Source: Methanoculleus formosensis
Lineage (GTDB): Archaea; Halobacteriota; Methanomicrobia; Methanomicrobiales; Methanoculleaceae
Length of the DNA: 64,000 bases
Direction of reading: 5' to 3'
NCBI RefSeq assembly: GCF_025384765.1
Contig: NZ_VHLL01000001.1
Coordinates: 496,001 to 560,000, forward strand
The notes beneath the pieces were generated by a model. It saw only the letters and a program-made list of their open reading frames with translations. It made no database searches and was not told the origin of the DNA. How positions within the stretch are numbered: the stretch's first letter is position 1; every line of letters begins with the position of its first letter. The translations under genes and the position numbers were made by a program. Positions 41,811 through 52,127 of the stretch are shown one piece after another.

Positions 41811-42824
41811 ATGCCGAATTTACACAGACCACGCAGAGGATCCCTCGCGTACAGCCCGAGAAAACGGGCAAAAAGCCCGGTTCCCCGCTACGGCTCATGG
41901 CCGGAGTATACGGGAACCCCGGCCGTGCAGGGGTTTGCAGGCTACAAGGTGGGAATGACCCACGTCATCATGGTCGATGACCACAAGAGCAGCCCCACCG
42001 AAGGCAAGGACGTGATGGTGCCGGTGACCGTGGTTGAGGTTCCGCCCATGCGGGTGGCCGGCGTGCGCGCATACGGTGAAGACACCTACGGAAAGCACGC
42101 GCTGACCGAAGCGTGGACGACCGATCTCGACGAGGAGTTGTCCCGCCGGATCAACGTCCCGAAGAACCACGACACCGCCGCCGCCCTCGACGCCGTCAAG
42201 GCCGCCATCGGCGAAGGCAAGGTCACGGAACTCTACGCTCTCGCCTACACCCGCCCGATGGAACTCACCGGCGTCCCGAAGAAGGTCCCCGACCTGATGG
42301 AGATGCGGATCGCCGGCGGAAGCCTCGACGACCAGATCGCCTATGCCGGCGAGATTCTGGGCAAAGAGATCACGATCTCCGGGAACCTCGATGTCGGCGA
42401 GTACGTCGACGTCACCGCCGTCACCACCGGCAAGGGCACGCAAGGCCCCGTCAAGCGGTGGGGCGTCCAGGTCCGGAAGCGGAAACACTCCCGCGGAGGC
42501 AAGAAGCGCCACATCGGCAACCTCGGTCCCTGGCATCCGCACCACGTCAGGTGGCAGGTGCCCCAGATGGGCCAGATGGGTTACCAGCAGCGCACCGAGT
42601 TCAACAAGCGGATCTTGAAGATCGGCACTGACGGCGACGAGATAACGCCGGCAGGTGGATTCCTGCACTACGGCCTCGTGCGCGGTCCCTACGTGCTGAT
42701 CAAGGGCTCTGTCCCCGGGCCGAACAAGCGGCTTGTCCGGATACGCTCCGCGATACGGCAGGGTGAACACACCGTTCGCACGCCGACGATCAACTTCGTC
42801 AGCGTGCAGAGTCAGCAGGGGTGA
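41811..42824 (+). CDS. rpl3: Ribosomal protein L3 (uL3)
   Basis: A 337-residue archaeal/eukaryal-type L3: [56 protein letters not shown] and [20 protein letters not shown]. It is one of the first assembly proteins of the large subunit and reaches the peptidyl-transferase centre. It is the first gene of a superoperon of 27 genes on the plus strand that runs without a clear break through rpl15 and secY. Confidence 0.97.
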   Translation: MPNLHRPRRGSLAYSPRKRAKSPVPRYGSWPEYTGTPAVQGFAGYKVGMTHVIMVDDHKSSPTEGKDVMVPVTVVEVPPMRVAGVRAYGEDTYGKHALTEAWTTDLDEELSRRINVPKNHDTAAALDAVKAAIGEGKVTELYALAYTRPMELTGVPKKVPDLMEMRIAGGSLDDQIAYAGEILGKEITISGNLDVGEYVDVTAVTTGKGTQGPVKRWGVQVRKRKHSRGGKKRHIGNLGPWHPHHVRWQVPQMGQMGYQQRTEFNKRILKIGTDGDEITPAGGFLHYGLVRGPYVLIKGSVPGPNKRLVRIRSAIRQGEHTVRTPTINFVSVQSQQG

Positions 42825-42830
42825 GCAGCG

Positions 42831-43580
42831 ATGAAGGCACAGGTTCGAACACTGACGGGCGATATCGCCCATGAGATCGATCTCCCGGAGATCTTCAACG
42901 AAGAATACAGACCCGATCTGATCAAGCGGGCAGTCCTCGCGCTCCAGAGCACCCGGTTCCAGCCGCACGGGACAAACCCCTACGCGGGCATGCGCACTTC
43001 CGCAGAGTCCTGGGGCAGCGGCCGGGGTGTCGCCCAGATCCCCCGCCTGAAGAACGGCAGCAAGGCAGCCCGGGTTCCGCAGGCAACCGGCGGGCGTGCA
43101 GCGCATCCCCCGAAGGTCGAGAAGATCCTCGTCAAAGAGATCAACAGAAAAGAGAAGCGCAAAGCGTTCAGGTCCGCCATCGCCGCCAGCACGTATCCCG
43201 ACCTGGTTCGGGAACGCGGGCACCTCTTCGAGGGCGACCTCCCGCTGGTCTTCGAGGACCGGTTTGAGGAGATCACCCGCACCGGCGACGTCATCACTGC
43301 GCTCACCGCACTCGGTGTCTATGCCGACGTCGAGCGGGCGAAGGGCAGCCGGAAGGTCCGTGCGGGACGCGGCACCATGCGTGGTCGCCGCTACAAGCAG
43401 CGCAAGAGCGTCCTCATCGTCACCGGCGGCGAACCACTCCGGGCAGCCCGGAACCTCGCGGGCGTCGATTCCGTGACGGTCGACCAGCTCAACGCCGAAC
43501 TCTTAGCACCCGGCACGCAGGCAGGGCGCCTGACGGTCTGGACAGAATCTGCGATCAGGAGACTGGAGGAGTTCTCATGA
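42831..43580 (+). CDS. rpl4: Ribosomal protein L4 (uL4, L1e type)
   Basis: A 249-residue L4 with the archaeal motifs [20 protein letters not shown] and [14 protein letters not shown], part of the extended loop lining the exit tunnel. It begins six bases after the rpl3 stop. Its stop overlaps the rpl23 start. Confidence 0.96.
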   Translation: MKAQVRTLTGDIAHEIDLPEIFNEEYRPDLIKRAVLALQSTRFQPHGTNPYAGMRTSAESWGSGRGVAQIPRLKNGSKAARVPQATGGRAAHPPKVEKILVKEINRKEKRKAFRSAIAASTYPDLVRERGHLFEGDLPLVFEDRFEEITRTGDVITALTALGVYADVERAKGSRKVRAGRGTMRGRRYKQRKSVLIVTGGEPLRAARNLAGVDSVTVDQLNAELLAPGTQAGRLTVWTESAIRRLEEFS

Positions 43581-43825
43581 AGCTGAAACACCCGTTCGTT
43601 ACGGAAAAAGCAACGATGATGCTCGAAGGCGAGAGCAAACTCCAGTTTATCGTCGCGAGAGATGCCACCAAGCAGGAGATCAAGCGCGAGCTGGAATCGG
43701 CCTTTGAGCAGGAAGTGGCCAACGTCCGTACGATGATGACCATGAAAGGCGAAAAGAAGGCCATTGTAACGTTTGCGGACGTGAAGGCGGCTGAAGAGAT
43801 CCTCAGCCGACTGGGGATAATGTAA
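43577..43825 (+). CDS. rpl23: Ribosomal protein L23 (uL23)
   Basis: An 82-residue L23 ([20 protein letters not shown], ending [14 protein letters not shown]). It sits at the tunnel exit, where SRP and the translocon dock. It overlaps the end of rpl4 by four bases (ATGA). Confidence 0.95.
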   Translation: MKLKHPFVTEKATMMLEGESKLQFIVARDATKQEIKRELESAFEQEVANVRTMMTMKGEKKAIVTFADVKAAEEILSRLGIM

Positions 43826-43836
43826 GGTGAGTGACG

Positions 43837-44556
43837 ATGGCACACAGAATTATAGCACAGAGCCGTGGAAAAGGCGGCCCAACCTACCGTGCACCGTCGC
43901 ACCGGTATAAGGCGGCACTGCGGCACGCAGGAAAGAACGACGTCCTGGTATCCGGGAGCGTCATCGATATCGAGCACGATCCAGCCCGCCACGCACCGAT
44001 CGCTCTCGCCAGGCTCGAGAGCGGCGAGAAGCTCTACGTCCTCGCCACCGAGGGTCTCGGTGTCGGGGATGCGATCTCCTGGGGCACGGGTGGCACGGTG
44101 AAGAACGGCAACACCCTGCCGCTCCGGGAGATCCCGGTCGGCGCATACGTCTGCAACATCGAGTCCAAGCCCAACGACGGCGGCAAGTTCGTCCGCTCGA
44201 GCGGTGTCCAGGCTCTTGTCATCGGTAAGGGCGATGACGGCAGGGTCGGCGTTCGGATGCCGAGCGGCAAGAACAAGTGGTTCAACGGTGCCTGCATGGC
44301 AACCATCGGTATCGTTGCCGGCGGCGGACGGGGCGAAAAACCGTTTGCCAAGGCAGGAAAGAAGCACTTCCACGTCAGGTCCTCTTCCGAGAAGTGGCCT
44401 CGTGTCAAGGGTGTCTGCATGAACGTCATCGACCACCCGTTCGGTGGCGGTGGGCACCAGCACTGCGGACGGCCGAAGACCGTCGCCCGCGGCACGTCCC
44501 CGGGAAGGAAGGTCGGGCATATTGCCGCCCGGAGAACCGGCAAGTGGAAGAAGTGA
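43837..44556 (+). CDS. rpl2: Ribosomal protein L2 (uL2)
   Basis: A 239-residue archaeal L2 starting MAHRIIAQSRGKGGPTYRAP and holding the HPFGGGGHQHCGRPKTVARG motif with the conserved His near the peptidyl-transferase centre. ATG 43837 is chosen over a GTG two codons earlier because it matches the family start; GGTGA precedes it. Confidence 0.96.
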   Translation: MAHRIIAQSRGKGGPTYRAPSHRYKAALRHAGKNDVLVSGSVIDIEHDPARHAPIALARLESGEKLYVLATEGLGVGDAISWGTGGTVKNGNTLPLREIPVGAYVCNIESKPNDGGKFVRSSGVQALVIGKGDDGRVGVRMPSGKNKWFNGACMATIGIVAGGGRGEKPFAKAGKKHFHVRSSSEKWPRVKGVCMNVIDHPFGGGGHQHCGRPKTVARGTSPGRKVGHIAARRTGKWKK

Positions 44557-44566
44557 GGGGTGAAGC

Positions 44567-44980
44567 ATGGCAAAGAAGACACAGAAGAGAATGCCGCGGC
44601 GCCGCGAGGAGTTCACCTATCGTGGTCACTCCGTTGCGGACCTGCAGCAGATGGCTCTCTCCGAGCTGCTGCCGCTCATGCCGTCCAGGGCACGCAGAAA
44701 GTTCGACCGGGGCCTCTCCCGGGAGCACGAGAAACTCCTCGCCGATCTCCGGTCGGGAGATGGAAGCATCCGCACCCACCTGCGCGACATGATCATCATG
44801 CCCGAGATGGTGGGAAGGACCATCGAGATCCACAACGGAAAGGAGTTCCAGAAAGTGGAGATCCAGCCCGAGGCGGTCTTCCACTATCTCGGTGAGTTTG
44901 CACTGACCCGGAGAAGGGTCTCCCACGGCAGCGCCGGTATCGGTGCGACCCGGTCGAGTAAGTACGTACCGCTGAAGTGA
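44567..44980 (+). CDS. rps19: Ribosomal protein S19 (uS19)
   Basis: A 137-residue archaeal S19 with an N-terminal extension ([20 protein letters not shown]) and the core [40 protein letters not shown]. It binds the 30S head near S13. Confidence 0.95.
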   Translation: MAKKTQKRMPRRREEFTYRGHSVADLQQMALSELLPLMPSRARRKFDRGLSREHEKLLADLRSGDGSIRTHLRDMIIMPEMVGRTIEIHNGKEFQKVEIQPEAVFHYLGEFALTRRRVSHGSAGIGATRSSKYVPLK

Positions 44981-44985
44981 TGAAC

Positions 44986-45447
44986 ATGGCAAGAACAGGT
45001 TATTCAGCACAGGTTGAGGGCGAGAACGTCGCTCGCGCAAAAGCGAACGAACTTCCCGTCTCTCCCAAGCACTCGATCGAGATTGCCAGGTTCATCCGGA
45101 AGATGACCACCCTTGAGGCAAAGACGTACCTCGCCGACGTGGTGGAACTGAAGAAGGCCATCCCCTTCAAGCGGTTCAACCGGAACGTCGCCCACAAGCG
45201 CGGACTCTCGAAGTGGCCCGCCGGCCGGTATCCGGTCAAGGCTGCAGAGGCCTACATCAGGCTGCTTGAGTCTGTCGAGAAGAACGCCGAGTACATCGGC
45301 CTCGACACCGAAAAACTCCGGATCGACCACGTCGCCGCCAACACCGGCCGTGGTCTCCGGGCGTTCTTCCCGCGTGCGATGGGTCGCGCTACTCCGAAGC
45401 GCAGGGAGACCGTGAACATCGAGATCGTCGTGACCGAGGTGGCGTAA
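44986..45447 (+). CDS. rpl22: Ribosomal protein L22 (uL22)
   Basis: A 153-residue L22 beginning [20 protein letters not shown] with the long hairpin [20 protein letters not shown] that lines the exit tunnel. ATG 44986 fits the family start; a GTG and an ATG a few codons earlier overlap the S19 stop. It overlaps rps3 by one base. Confidence 0.94.
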   Translation: MARTGYSAQVEGENVARAKANELPVSPKHSIEIARFIRKMTTLEAKTYLADVVELKKAIPFKRFNRNVAHKRGLSKWPAGRYPVKAAEAYIRLLESVEKNAEYIGLDTEKLRIDHVAANTGRGLRAFFPRAMGRATPKRRETVNIEIVVTEVA

Positions 45448-46151
45448 TGGCAATCGAGAAGAAATTTATCACTGACGGCGTGCGTAACGTCCGCGTCGAG
45501 CAGTTCCTCACGAAGGAACTCAAGCGGGCAGGATACGGCGGCATGGATATCACCCGGACGCCGCTCGGCACCCAGGTGACGATCTTCGCGGAGAAGCCCG
45601 GTATCGTGATCGGGAAGGGCGGCAAGCAGGTCCGGCAGTTGACGCAGGACCTCGCCACCACCTACGATATCGAGTCCCCGCAGGTGGAGGTCCAGCAGGT
45701 CCAGAACCCCAACTTCAACGCCCAGATCATGGCGGAGAGGCTCGCGAACGCTCTCGAGCGTGGCTGGTACTTCAGGAAGGCTGGGTCGAGCACGATCCGT
45801 CGGATCATGGAGTCCGGTGCGCTCGGCTGCGAGGTCATCGTCGCCGGGAAACTGACCGGCGCGCGGTCACGGACGCAGAAGTTCACCGAGGGCTACATCA
45901 AGCACTGCGGCGAACCCAGCGAGACGATCGTCGAGAAGGGCTACGCGGTTGCGATCAAGAAACTCGGAACCATCGGGGTTCAGGTCAAGATCGTCCCGCC
46001 GGATGCACGGCTGCCCGACACCTTCGACGTCCTCGAACCCGAGCCGAAGCAGGCTCCGGCAGAACCCATCGAGCCCGAAGAGGTCGGTGAAGAGGTCTTC
46101 GAGGAAGAGTTCGAGGAGATCTCCGGAGAAGAGTTCGAGGAGGAGAGATAG
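45447..46151 (+). CDS. rps3: Ribosomal protein S3 (uS3)
   Basis: A 234-residue S3 with the type II KH domain (GIVIGKGGKQVRQLTQDLAT) and the S3 C-terminal domain (GALGCEVIVAGKLTGARSRT). The last 40 or so residues are a strongly acidic tail of repeated E and F/G (EVGEEVFEEEFEEISGEEFE), an archaeal feature of varying length. Confidence 0.95.
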   Translation: MAIEKKFITDGVRNVRVEQFLTKELKRAGYGGMDITRTPLGTQVTIFAEKPGIVIGKGGKQVRQLTQDLATTYDIESPQVEVQQVQNPNFNAQIMAERLANALERGWYFRKAGSSTIRRIMESGALGCEVIVAGKLTGARSRTQKFTEGYIKHCGEPSETIVEKGYAVAIKKLGTIGVQVKIVPPDARLPDTFDVLEPEPKQAPAEPIEPEEVGEEVFEEEFEEISGEEFEEER

Positions 46152-46355
46152 ATGGCAATCTTTCGGGCACAGGAAGTGAAGCAGCTCTCCGATGTCGAAC
46201 TCCTCGAACAGGAGCAGAAACTCTCCCTCGAACTGATCCAGGAGCGGGGGAAAGTCAGCGCCGGCGGTGCCACCGAGAACCCCGGAAGGATCCGCGAGGT
46301 CAGAAGGACGATTGCACGCATCCAGACCGAGAAGAACGCGCGGAGGAACGCATGA
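46152..46355 (+). CDS. rpl29: Ribosomal protein L29 (uL29)
   Basis: A 67-residue two-helix L29 (MAIFRAQEVKQLSDVELLEQ ... NPGRIREVRRTIARIQTEKN). It begins immediately after the S3 stop and overlaps the next gene by four bases. Confidence 0.93.
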   Translation: MAIFRAQEVKQLSDVELLEQEQKLSLELIQERGKVSAGGATENPGRIREVRRTIARIQTEKNARRNA

Positions 46356-46624
46356 TCTCTCCCCAGAACGTCCTTCGCCACGAGCTGATTGGCCTTGACG
46401 TTCTGGTGATTCGTGCGAGCAACCCGGGTCATGCCGGGGTATCCGGTCGCGTCACCGACGAGAGCCGAAATACCCTGGTCATCATGACCGGGCGGGGTGA
46501 AAAGCAGATTCCGAAACGGTTCAGCGTGTTCCGCTTCCGGCTTCCTGACGGCACGACCGTCGACGTCGACGGGTCAAGCCTGGAGATGCAGCCGGAACGG
46601 CGGATCGGCATGCGCATCAGATAA
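46352..46624 (+). CDS. rnp1: RNase P protein component 1 (Rpp29/Pop4)
   Basis: A 90-residue protein of the archaeal Rpp29 family, an SH3-like barrel (NVLRHELIGLDVLVIRASNP, IPKRFSVFRFRLPDGTTVDV). It is part of the RNase P holoenzyme that matures tRNA 5' ends. Its place inside the ribosomal operon, between L29 and S17, is standard in archaea. No SUI1/eIF1 gene lies next to it, unlike in some methanogens. Confidence 0.93.
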   Translation: MISPQNVLRHELIGLDVLVIRASNPGHAGVSGRVTDESRNTLVIMTGRGEKQIPKRFSVFRFRLPDGTTVDVDGSSLEMQPERRIGMRIR

Positions 46625-46637
46625 ACGAGGATGAATA

Positions 46638-46964
46638 ATGGCACGAAACATTGGGTTAGACGTCCCCATTCCAGAGAAGGAATGTGAGGACGCAAATTGT
46701 CCGTTTCACGGCACTTTGCCGGTACGCGGCCAGGTGATTACCGGCAAAGTCGTGAGCGACCGTATGAACGGTAGCGTCGTTGTGGAGCGTGAGTTCCTCC
46801 ACTACGTCAAGAAATACAAGCGGTATGAGAAGCGCAGATCCCGGTACCATGCCCACAGCACGCCCTGCATCAACGCGGGCGTGGGCGACGTGGTCCGGAT
46901 CGCGGAGTGCAGGCCGCTCTCAAAGACCAAGAACTTCGTGGTGGTCGAGGTGATGAAGGAATGA
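46638..46964 (+). CDS. rps17: Ribosomal protein S17 (uS17)
   Basis: A 108-residue archaeal S17 ([40 protein letters not shown], then [20 protein letters not shown]). Its OB-fold binds 16S rRNA early in assembly. The stop overlaps the rpl14 start. Confidence 0.95.
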   Translation: MARNIGLDVPIPEKECEDANCPFHGTLPVRGQVITGKVVSDRMNGSVVVEREFLHYVKKYKRYEKRRSRYHAHSTPCINAGVGDVVRIAECRPLSKTKNFVVVEVMKE

Positions 46965-47359
46965 AGGCGATGCAGGCAAAGATCCCGCGCGCCCTCGCCA
47001 CCGGCTCCAGGATGGTCTGCTCCGACAACACCGGCGCACGGCTTGTGGAGGTCGTCTCGGTCGACCGTTACCACGGCGTCCGCCGTCGGCAGCCCTGCCT
47101 GGGCATCGGCGATACCGCGACCGTGAGCGTCAAGAAAGGCACCCCCGACATGCGGCGGAAACTCGAGAAGGCAGTGGTCATCCGGCAGAAGAAGGAGATC
47201 CGCCGCCCGAACGGCATCCGTCTCTCGTTCGAGGACAACGCCATGGTGCTCATCAACGAACGCGGCGAGCCGAAGGGAACCGAGATCAAGGGGGCTGTCC
47301 CCCGTGAGATCGCGGAACGTTTCCCGAAGATCGCCTCCATGGCGACGACAATCGTGTAA
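46961..47359 (+). CDS. rpl14: Ribosomal protein L14 (uL14)
   Basis: A 132-residue L14 starting [20 protein letters not shown] with [14 protein letters not shown], the family signature. ATG 46961 overlaps the S17 stop as ATGA; an upstream in-frame extension reads into S17 and is not supported. Confidence 0.95.
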   Translation: MKAMQAKIPRALATGSRMVCSDNTGARLVEVVSVDRYHGVRRRQPCLGIGDTATVSVKKGTPDMRRKLEKAVVIRQKKEIRRPNGIRLSFEDNAMVLINERGEPKGTEIKGAVPREIAERFPKIASMATTIV

Positions 47360-47372
47360 GGTGTGGTGAAGA

Positions 47373-47738
47373 ATGGTACGTATAGTTAGCAAACAGCCGA
47401 GAAAACAGCGCAAGGCGCGTTACAACGCACCGAACCACACCCGGGGCCGTTTCCTCTCCGCATCGCTCTCCCCTGAGCTCCGCGGGAAGTACAACAACCG
47501 GAGAATCCGTGTGGTCAAGGGCGACACCGTGAAAGTGCTCCGTGGAGACTTTGCCGGCGACGAAGGCGTCGTCGATGCGGTGGACCTGAAGACGTGCCGG
47601 CTGGTTGTGCACGGCGTGATGGTGACGAAGGCAGACGGAACCGAGGTTCCCCGGCCGGTCGATCCCTCGAACGTGCAGATCACGAAGCTCAACCTGAAGG
47701 ACAAATTACGTGAGGAGAGGCTCGGAGGCGGAGCATAA
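47373..47738 (+). CDS. rpl24: Ribosomal protein L24 (uL24)
   Basis: A 121-residue archaeal L24 with the KOW motif (NNRRIRVVKGDTVKVLRGDF, AGDEGVVDAVDLKTCRLVVH) and the N-terminal KQPRKQRKARYNAP. It initiates large-subunit assembly. Its stop overlaps the rps4e start. Confidence 0.95.
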   Translation: MVRIVSKQPRKQRKARYNAPNHTRGRFLSASLSPELRGKYNNRRIRVVKGDTVKVLRGDFAGDEGVVDAVDLKTCRLVVHGVMVTKADGTEVPRPVDPSNVQITKLNLKDKLREERLGGGA

Positions 47739-48466
47739 TGTCCAAATATCTCAAGCGACTGGTAGCGCCGGAATCCTGGCACATCCCGAAGAAAGTACAG
47801 AAATTCGTCATGAAGACCGCTCCGGGCCCCCACAACGCCGGCGCTATGCCGGTCGGGGTCTGGCTCCGCGAGCACATCGGTCTTGCACAGAACGCGAGCG
47901 AGGTCAGGAAGATCCTGCACCAGCGCGACATCATCGTCAACGGACGGGCCTGCAAAGACCCGCAGATGGGCCTCGGTGTCTTTGACATCGTCTCGATCCC
48001 GAAGCTCGAGAAGCACTACCGCATCCAGCTCGACCTGCGGGGCAACCTGGTCGCCGTCGAGATCCCGGCGGAGTCCGCAAAGACCCGGCTCTGCAAGATC
48101 CGGAACAAGACCACGGTCAAGGGCGGCAAGGTGCAGCTGAATCTTGCGTTCGGTGCGAACATCCTCGTCGACAACACCTACAAGGCGAAGGATTCCATCG
48201 TCGTGACCCTCGGGACGGACGGCGAAGACCGGTTCAGGATCGTCGACCACTTCCCCTACGCGGAGGGCAACATGGCCACGATCGTCGGCGGGAAGCACTC
48301 CGGCAAGGTCGGCAGGATCGTCGAGATCATCAGGACGGCAAGCTCCGTCCCGAACCGTGTTATCCTCGCGGACGACTCGGCCGGCGAACGGTTCGAGACC
48401 ATCGAAGAGTATGTCTTCATGGTCGGCCGCTCCGCGATAGCACCCGAACTGGAGGCTCTGGCATGA
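47738..48466 (+). CDS. rps4e: Ribosomal protein S4e (eS4)
   Basis: A 242-residue archaeal/eukaryal-specific S4e with an S4-type RNA-binding part ([20 protein letters not shown]), the central domain and a KOW-like segment ([20 protein letters not shown]). It overlaps L24 by one base and L5 by four. Confidence 0.95.
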   Translation: MSKYLKRLVAPESWHIPKKVQKFVMKTAPGPHNAGAMPVGVWLREHIGLAQNASEVRKILHQRDIIVNGRACKDPQMGLGVFDIVSIPKLEKHYRIQLDLRGNLVAVEIPAESAKTRLCKIRNKTTVKGGKVQLNLAFGANILVDNTYKAKDSIVVTLGTDGEDRFRIVDHFPYAEGNMATIVGGKHSGKVGRIVEIIRTASSVPNRVILADDSAGERFETIEEYVFMVGRSAIAPELEALA

Positions 48467-48966
48467 CCGCGATGAAGGACATCTACATCGACAAGGTCGT
48501 CGTGCACATGGGCGTCGGGGAGAGCGGCGAGCGGCTGGTCAAGGCGGAGGATCTCGTGAAACAGATCACCGGCCAGAAACCCGTCCGCACCATCGCGAAG
48601 CGGACTCAGCCGGCGTTCGGTATCCGGAAGGGCGCACCCATCGGGTGCAAGGTCACCCTGCGCCGGGAGAACGCCGAGAAGTTCATCACGACCGCTCTCG
48701 GTATCATCGAAAGGCAACTTGCATCCTCGCAGTTCGACCGGACCGGGAACGTCTCCTTCGGTATCGAAGAGCACACCGACTTCCCGGGAATGGCCTACGA
48801 CCCGGCGATCGGGATCTACGGCATGGACATCAACGTGGTGCTCGAGTACAAGGGCGTGCGGATTGCAAGGAGAGGCGTCGAGCGCAGGAAACTTCCGGCC
48901 GACCAGAAAGTGAATAAAGAGGAAGCCATCGCGTTCATGCGCGAGCACTACCAGGTGGAGGTGTAA
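48463..48966 (+). CDS. rpl5: Ribosomal protein L5 (uL5)
   Basis: A 167-residue L5 ([60 protein letters not shown]). It binds 5S rRNA with L18. Confidence 0.95.
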   Translation: MTAMKDIYIDKVVVHMGVGESGERLVKAEDLVKQITGQKPVRTIAKRTQPAFGIRKGAPIGCKVTLRRENAEKFITTALGIIERQLASSQFDRTGNVSFGIEEHTDFPGMAYDPAIGIYGMDINVVLEYKGVRIARRGVERRKLPADQKVNKEEAIAFMREHYQVEV

Positions 48967-48969
48967 GGA

Positions 48970-49149
48970 ATGGCGGAAGAGTCAGGAGCGCCTGCAACGG
49001 GTGAGAACGTACGGAAGTTCGGCGGCGGCGCGAACGAGTGCCGCATCTGCGGCCGGAAGCAGGGCCTTGTACGGAAGTACGGCATCTACTTCTGCCGCCA
49101 GTGCTTCCGCGAGTGGGCGAGCAAGATGGGCTTCAAGAAGATGAGCTAG
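48970..49149 (+). CDS. rps14: Ribosomal protein S14, zinc-binding type (uS14)
   Basis: A short 59-codon gene that is easy to miss. It encodes [20 protein letters not shown], then the zinc module [20 protein letters not shown] with the second pair CRQC, then [14 protein letters not shown]. The two Cys-x-x-Cys pairs bind zinc, as in archaeal S14. It has a longer acidic N-terminus than many archaeal homologues. It sits three bases after the rpl5 stop. Confidence 0.95.
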   Translation: MAEESGAPATGENVRKFGGGANECRICGRKQGLVRKYGIYFCRQCFREWASKMGFKKMS

Positions 49150-49162
49150 GGGTGTAGAGAAT

Positions 49163-49555
49163 ATGGCACGACTGAATCCAATCGCTGACGCGATGAGCAC
49201 CATCAAGAATGCCGGAGACGCTGGAAAGGGCGAGGTCATTGTAGAACCCGCCAGCAAGCTTCTCGGCGCAATGCTCCGCGTCATGCAGGAAAACGGCTTT
49301 ATCAGCGGCTTCGAGTTCATCGACGACGGTCGCGGCGGCCAGTTCCGGGTTCAACTCTCCGGAACGATCAATAAGTGTGGCGCCATCAGCCCCCGGTTCC
49401 CGGTGACGATGGCTGATATGGAATACTGGGAGTCGCAGTACCTCCCCGCGAAGAACTTCGGCATCCTGATCGTCTCGACCTCGAAGGGAGTCGTCTCCCA
49501 CACCGAGGCACGGGGCGAAGGGATCGGCGGGCAGCTGCTGGGCTACGTCTACTGA
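49163..49555 (+). CDS. rps8: Ribosomal protein S8 (uS8)
   Basis: A 130-residue S8 ([20 protein letters not shown] to the conserved [20 protein letters not shown]). It binds helix 21 of 16S rRNA. Confidence 0.95.
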   Translation: MARLNPIADAMSTIKNAGDAGKGEVIVEPASKLLGAMLRVMQENGFISGFEFIDDGRGGQFRVQLSGTINKCGAISPRFPVTMADMEYWESQYLPAKNFGILIVSTSKGVVSHTEARGEGIGGQLLGYVY

Positions 49556-49569
49556 GGAGGGAGACGAGT

Positions 49570-50094
49570 ATGGCAATAACACGACAGATCGAGATCCCTC
49601 CCGGGGTTGACGTCAAGTTCGACGCCGGTGTGCTCACGGTCTCCGGGCCGAAGGGCACGCTGGTCCGCGACATGCGCTTCCCGCAGATCGACCTCAAGGT
49701 CGAAGGCGGCGAAGTCATCGTCTCCACGGCATCCGACAAGAAGCGGTTCCTCGCCATGACCGGCACACTCGAGGCGCATGCGAAGAACATGATCCGTGGT
49801 GTCGCCGACGGCTACGAGTACCGGATGAAGGTGGTCTACAGCCACTTCCCGATCCAGCTCAAGCAGCAGGGCAACCGCCTCGAGATCACCAACTTCCTTG
49901 GCGAGAAGCAGCCCCGGGTCGCAAAGATCATCGAAGGCGTCACCGTCAAGATCGGAAACGACGAACTGACGCTCACCGGTATCGACAAGGAGAAGGTGGG
50001 CAACACGGCCGCAAACATCGAGCACGCGACCAGGATCACGAAGCGGGATCCCCGGGTGTTCCAGGACGGCGTCTACATCACCGAGAGGGCGTGA
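49570..50094 (+). CDS. rpl6: Ribosomal protein L6 (uL6)
   Basis: A 174-residue L6 with two repeated domains (IEIPPGVDVKFDAGVLTVSG; VTVKIGNDELTLTGIDKEKV). It sits at the factor-binding stalk base. GGAGGGAGA precedes the ATG. Confidence 0.95.
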   Translation: MAITRQIEIPPGVDVKFDAGVLTVSGPKGTLVRDMRFPQIDLKVEGGEVIVSTASDKKRFLAMTGTLEAHAKNMIRGVADGYEYRMKVVYSHFPIQLKQQGNRLEITNFLGEKQPRVAKIIEGVTVKIGNDELTLTGIDKEKVGNTAANIEHATRITKRDPRVFQDGVYITERA

Positions 50095-50099
50095 ATAGA

Positions 50100-50534
50100 A
50101 TGGACAACACAAGAAGACTGATCCGCGTCCGCACCCGGCACAACAAGCCTGCCTTCAAGAGGCGGGGCCTCCACCGCAAATCGAAACTGGCCGATGTCTG
50201 GCGGCGCCCGCGTGGTCTGCACAACAAGCAGCGGCGGCAGTTCAGTGCAAAGGGAGTCCTTCCCAGGCCGGGATACGGGAGCCCCGCCGCAGTCCGCGGG
50301 ATGCACCCGAGCGGGTATGCAGAGGTACTGGTCTTTACCCCGGCAGATCTCGTTGATCTGAACCCGGAGACCCAGGCCGTCCGGATCGGCGGATCCGTGG
50401 GCAACAAGAAGCGTGGAGCGATTCAGGAACGGGCGCTGGAACTCGGGCTCAAAGTCCTGAACGCAAAAGACCTCACCCCTGCGGCCGGGGTACCTGCCGC
50501 AACCGAAGAAGAAGAGGTGAACGAGGATGAGTGA
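50100..50534 (+). CDS. rpl32e: Ribosomal protein L32e (eL32)
   Basis: A 144-residue archaeal L32e (RRLIRVRTRHNKPAFKRRGL, PRPGYGSPAAVRGMHPSGYA). ATG 50100 is chosen over GTG 50091 because the GTG lies within the L6 stop region and the family starts near the RRLIRVR motif. It has an acidic C-terminal tail ([11 protein letters not shown]). It overlaps rpl19e by eight bases. Confidence 0.93.
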   Translation: MDNTRRLIRVRTRHNKPAFKRRGLHRKSKLADVWRRPRGLHNKQRRQFSAKGVLPRPGYGSPAAVRGMHPSGYAEVLVFTPADLVDLNPETQAVRIGGSVGNKKRGAIQERALELGLKVLNAKDLTPAAGVPAATEEEEVNEDE

Positions 50535-50979
50535 TCTCGCCAACCAGAAGCGAATGGCGGCCGCCATTCTCAAGTGCGGGATCAACCGTGTCTGGTTCGA
50601 TCCCGAGCGCCAGGCCGATATCGAGGGAGCGATCTCCAGAAACGACCTGCGCGAGCTCATCGGGGAAGGCGTGATCAAGGCGCACCCCGTGAAGGGAAAC
50701 AGCCGCGGCAGAGCCCGCATCCGGATGGCAAAGCGTTCCTACGGTCACCGGAAAGGTCCGGGCCGCAGGAAGGGTGCCGCCGGAGCCAGGGGTTCCAGCA
50801 AGCGCGCATGGATCCGCAAGATCCGGGCGCAGCGGCGCACGCTGCGTGAGATGCGGGCAGACGGCACGATTGAGCGGAGCCTCTATCGTGTGATGTACCG
50901 GAGGGCTTCCGGAGGTCAGTTCCGGAGTGTGTCGCATCTCGCGGCTCAGATTGAGATTACGGCAGGGAGGATGAAATAA
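50527..50979 (+). CDS. rpl19e: Ribosomal protein L19e (eL19)
   Basis: A 150-residue L19e ([60 protein letters not shown]). It is specific to archaea and eukaryotes. Confidence 0.95.
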   Translation: MSDLANQKRMAAAILKCGINRVWFDPERQADIEGAISRNDLRELIGEGVIKAHPVKGNSRGRARIRMAKRSYGHRKGPGRRKGAAGARGSSKRAWIRKIRAQRRTLREMRADGTIERSLYRVMYRRASGGQFRSVSHLAAQIEITAGRMK

Positions 50980-51506
50980 TGGCAACCGGCCCAAGATACT
51001 TCGTGCCCTTCAGAAGGAGGCACGAGGGCAAGACCGACTACTACAAGCGGATGTCGCTCCTGTCGTCGGGAATGCCGAGGATGGTCGTCCGGAAGACGAA
51101 CCGACAGATCATCGTACAGCTGGTCGTCGCCGAGGTCACAGGGGATCGCACCCTGGTGGCCGCATACTCGGCAGAACTTGCCGGATACGGCTACGAGGGA
51201 TCGACTGCGAGCACCCCGGCCGCCTACCTGACCGGTATGCTCTTCGCGGCCAAGGCGCTGAAAGAAGGGTATGATGGGGCAATCCTCGACATCGGGCTTG
51301 CCCGGGCAAAACCCGGAGCGCGGGTCTTTGCCGCCCTCAAGGGAGCGGTGGACGCCGGTCTCGACGTCCCCTACGGCGAATCGATCCTCCCCGATGAAGA
51401 ACGGCTCAAAGGTGCCCACATCGCGGAGTATGCTCCCGAACAGGCGGGCAACCTGGTAGCGAATGTAGAGGCTACGGCTCTGGCCATCAAGAAGGAGCTG
51501 GTGTAG
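50979..51506 (+). CDS. rpl18: Ribosomal protein L18 (uL18)
   Basis: A 175-residue archaeal L18 ([40 protein letters not shown]). It carries 5S rRNA together with L5. It overlaps rpl19e by one base. Confidence 0.95.
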   Translation: MATGPRYFVPFRRRHEGKTDYYKRMSLLSSGMPRMVVRKTNRQIIVQLVVAEVTGDRTLVAAYSAELAGYGYEGSTASTPAAYLTGMLFAAKALKEGYDGAILDIGLARAKPGARVFAALKGAVDAGLDVPYGESILPDEERLKGAHIAEYAPEQAGNLVANVEATALAIKKELV

Positions 51507-51509
51507 ACA

Positions 51510-52127
51510 ATGGCATACGTACAGGAAGAATGGATTCCGCTCACCGGTCTCGGGCGCATGGTCGCCGCAGGCGAGATCACCAGTATCGATGAGGTGCTCG
51601 CGAGCGGCAGGCCGATCAAGGAGCCCCAGATAGTCGATCTCCTCCTGCCTGACCTGGAAGACGAGGTGCTGGACATCAACATGGTCCAGCGGATGACGGA
51701 CTCGGGTCGCCGTGTGAAGTTCCGCACTGTCGTGGTGGTCGGCAACAGGAACGGCTACGTCGGGTTCGGCCAGGGGAAGGACGTCCAGGTCGGCAACGCG
51801 ATCCAGAAAGCAATCGTAAATGCAAAACTGAACCTGATCAAGGTCTCCCGCGGCTGCGGGAGCTGGGAGTGCGGCTGCGAGACAACCCACTCGATCCCGA
51901 TCGAGGTGACCGGCAAGTCAGGCAGCGTCAAGGTGACGCTGAAACCCGCTCCGCAGGGTATCGGTCTCGTGACCGGGGATATCCCGAAGAAAGTCCTGAC
52001 GCTTGCGGGCATCAAGGATGTCTGGGCGTTCAACCGGGGGCAGACCCGGACGACCATCAACTATGCGAAGGCGACGTTCGAGGCGCTCAAGCAGACGAAC
52101 ATGGTCCGGATTGGAGGGAAAGAGTGA
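51510..52127 (+). CDS. rps5: Ribosomal protein S5 (uS5)
   Basis: A 205-residue S5 with the double-stranded RNA-binding-like N-domain ([40 protein letters not shown]) and the C-domain ([20 protein letters not shown]). It contributes to decoding fidelity. Confidence 0.95.
   Translation: MAYVQEEWIPLTGLGRMVAAGEITSIDEVLASGRPIKEPQIVDLLLPDLEDEVLDINMVQRMTDSGRRVKFRTVVVVGNRNGYVGFGQGKDVQVGNAIQKAIVNAKLNLIKVSRGCGSWECGCETTHSIPIEVTGKSGSVKVTLKPAPQGIGLVTGDIPKKVLTLAGIKDVWAFNRGQTRTTINYAKATFEALKQTNMVRIGGKE

Noticed and set aside
41895-43223. 442-codon minus-strand frame opposite rpl3 and rpl4
   Set aside because: Both plus-strand genes are certain, and the antisense product resembles no family; a shadow of high GC.
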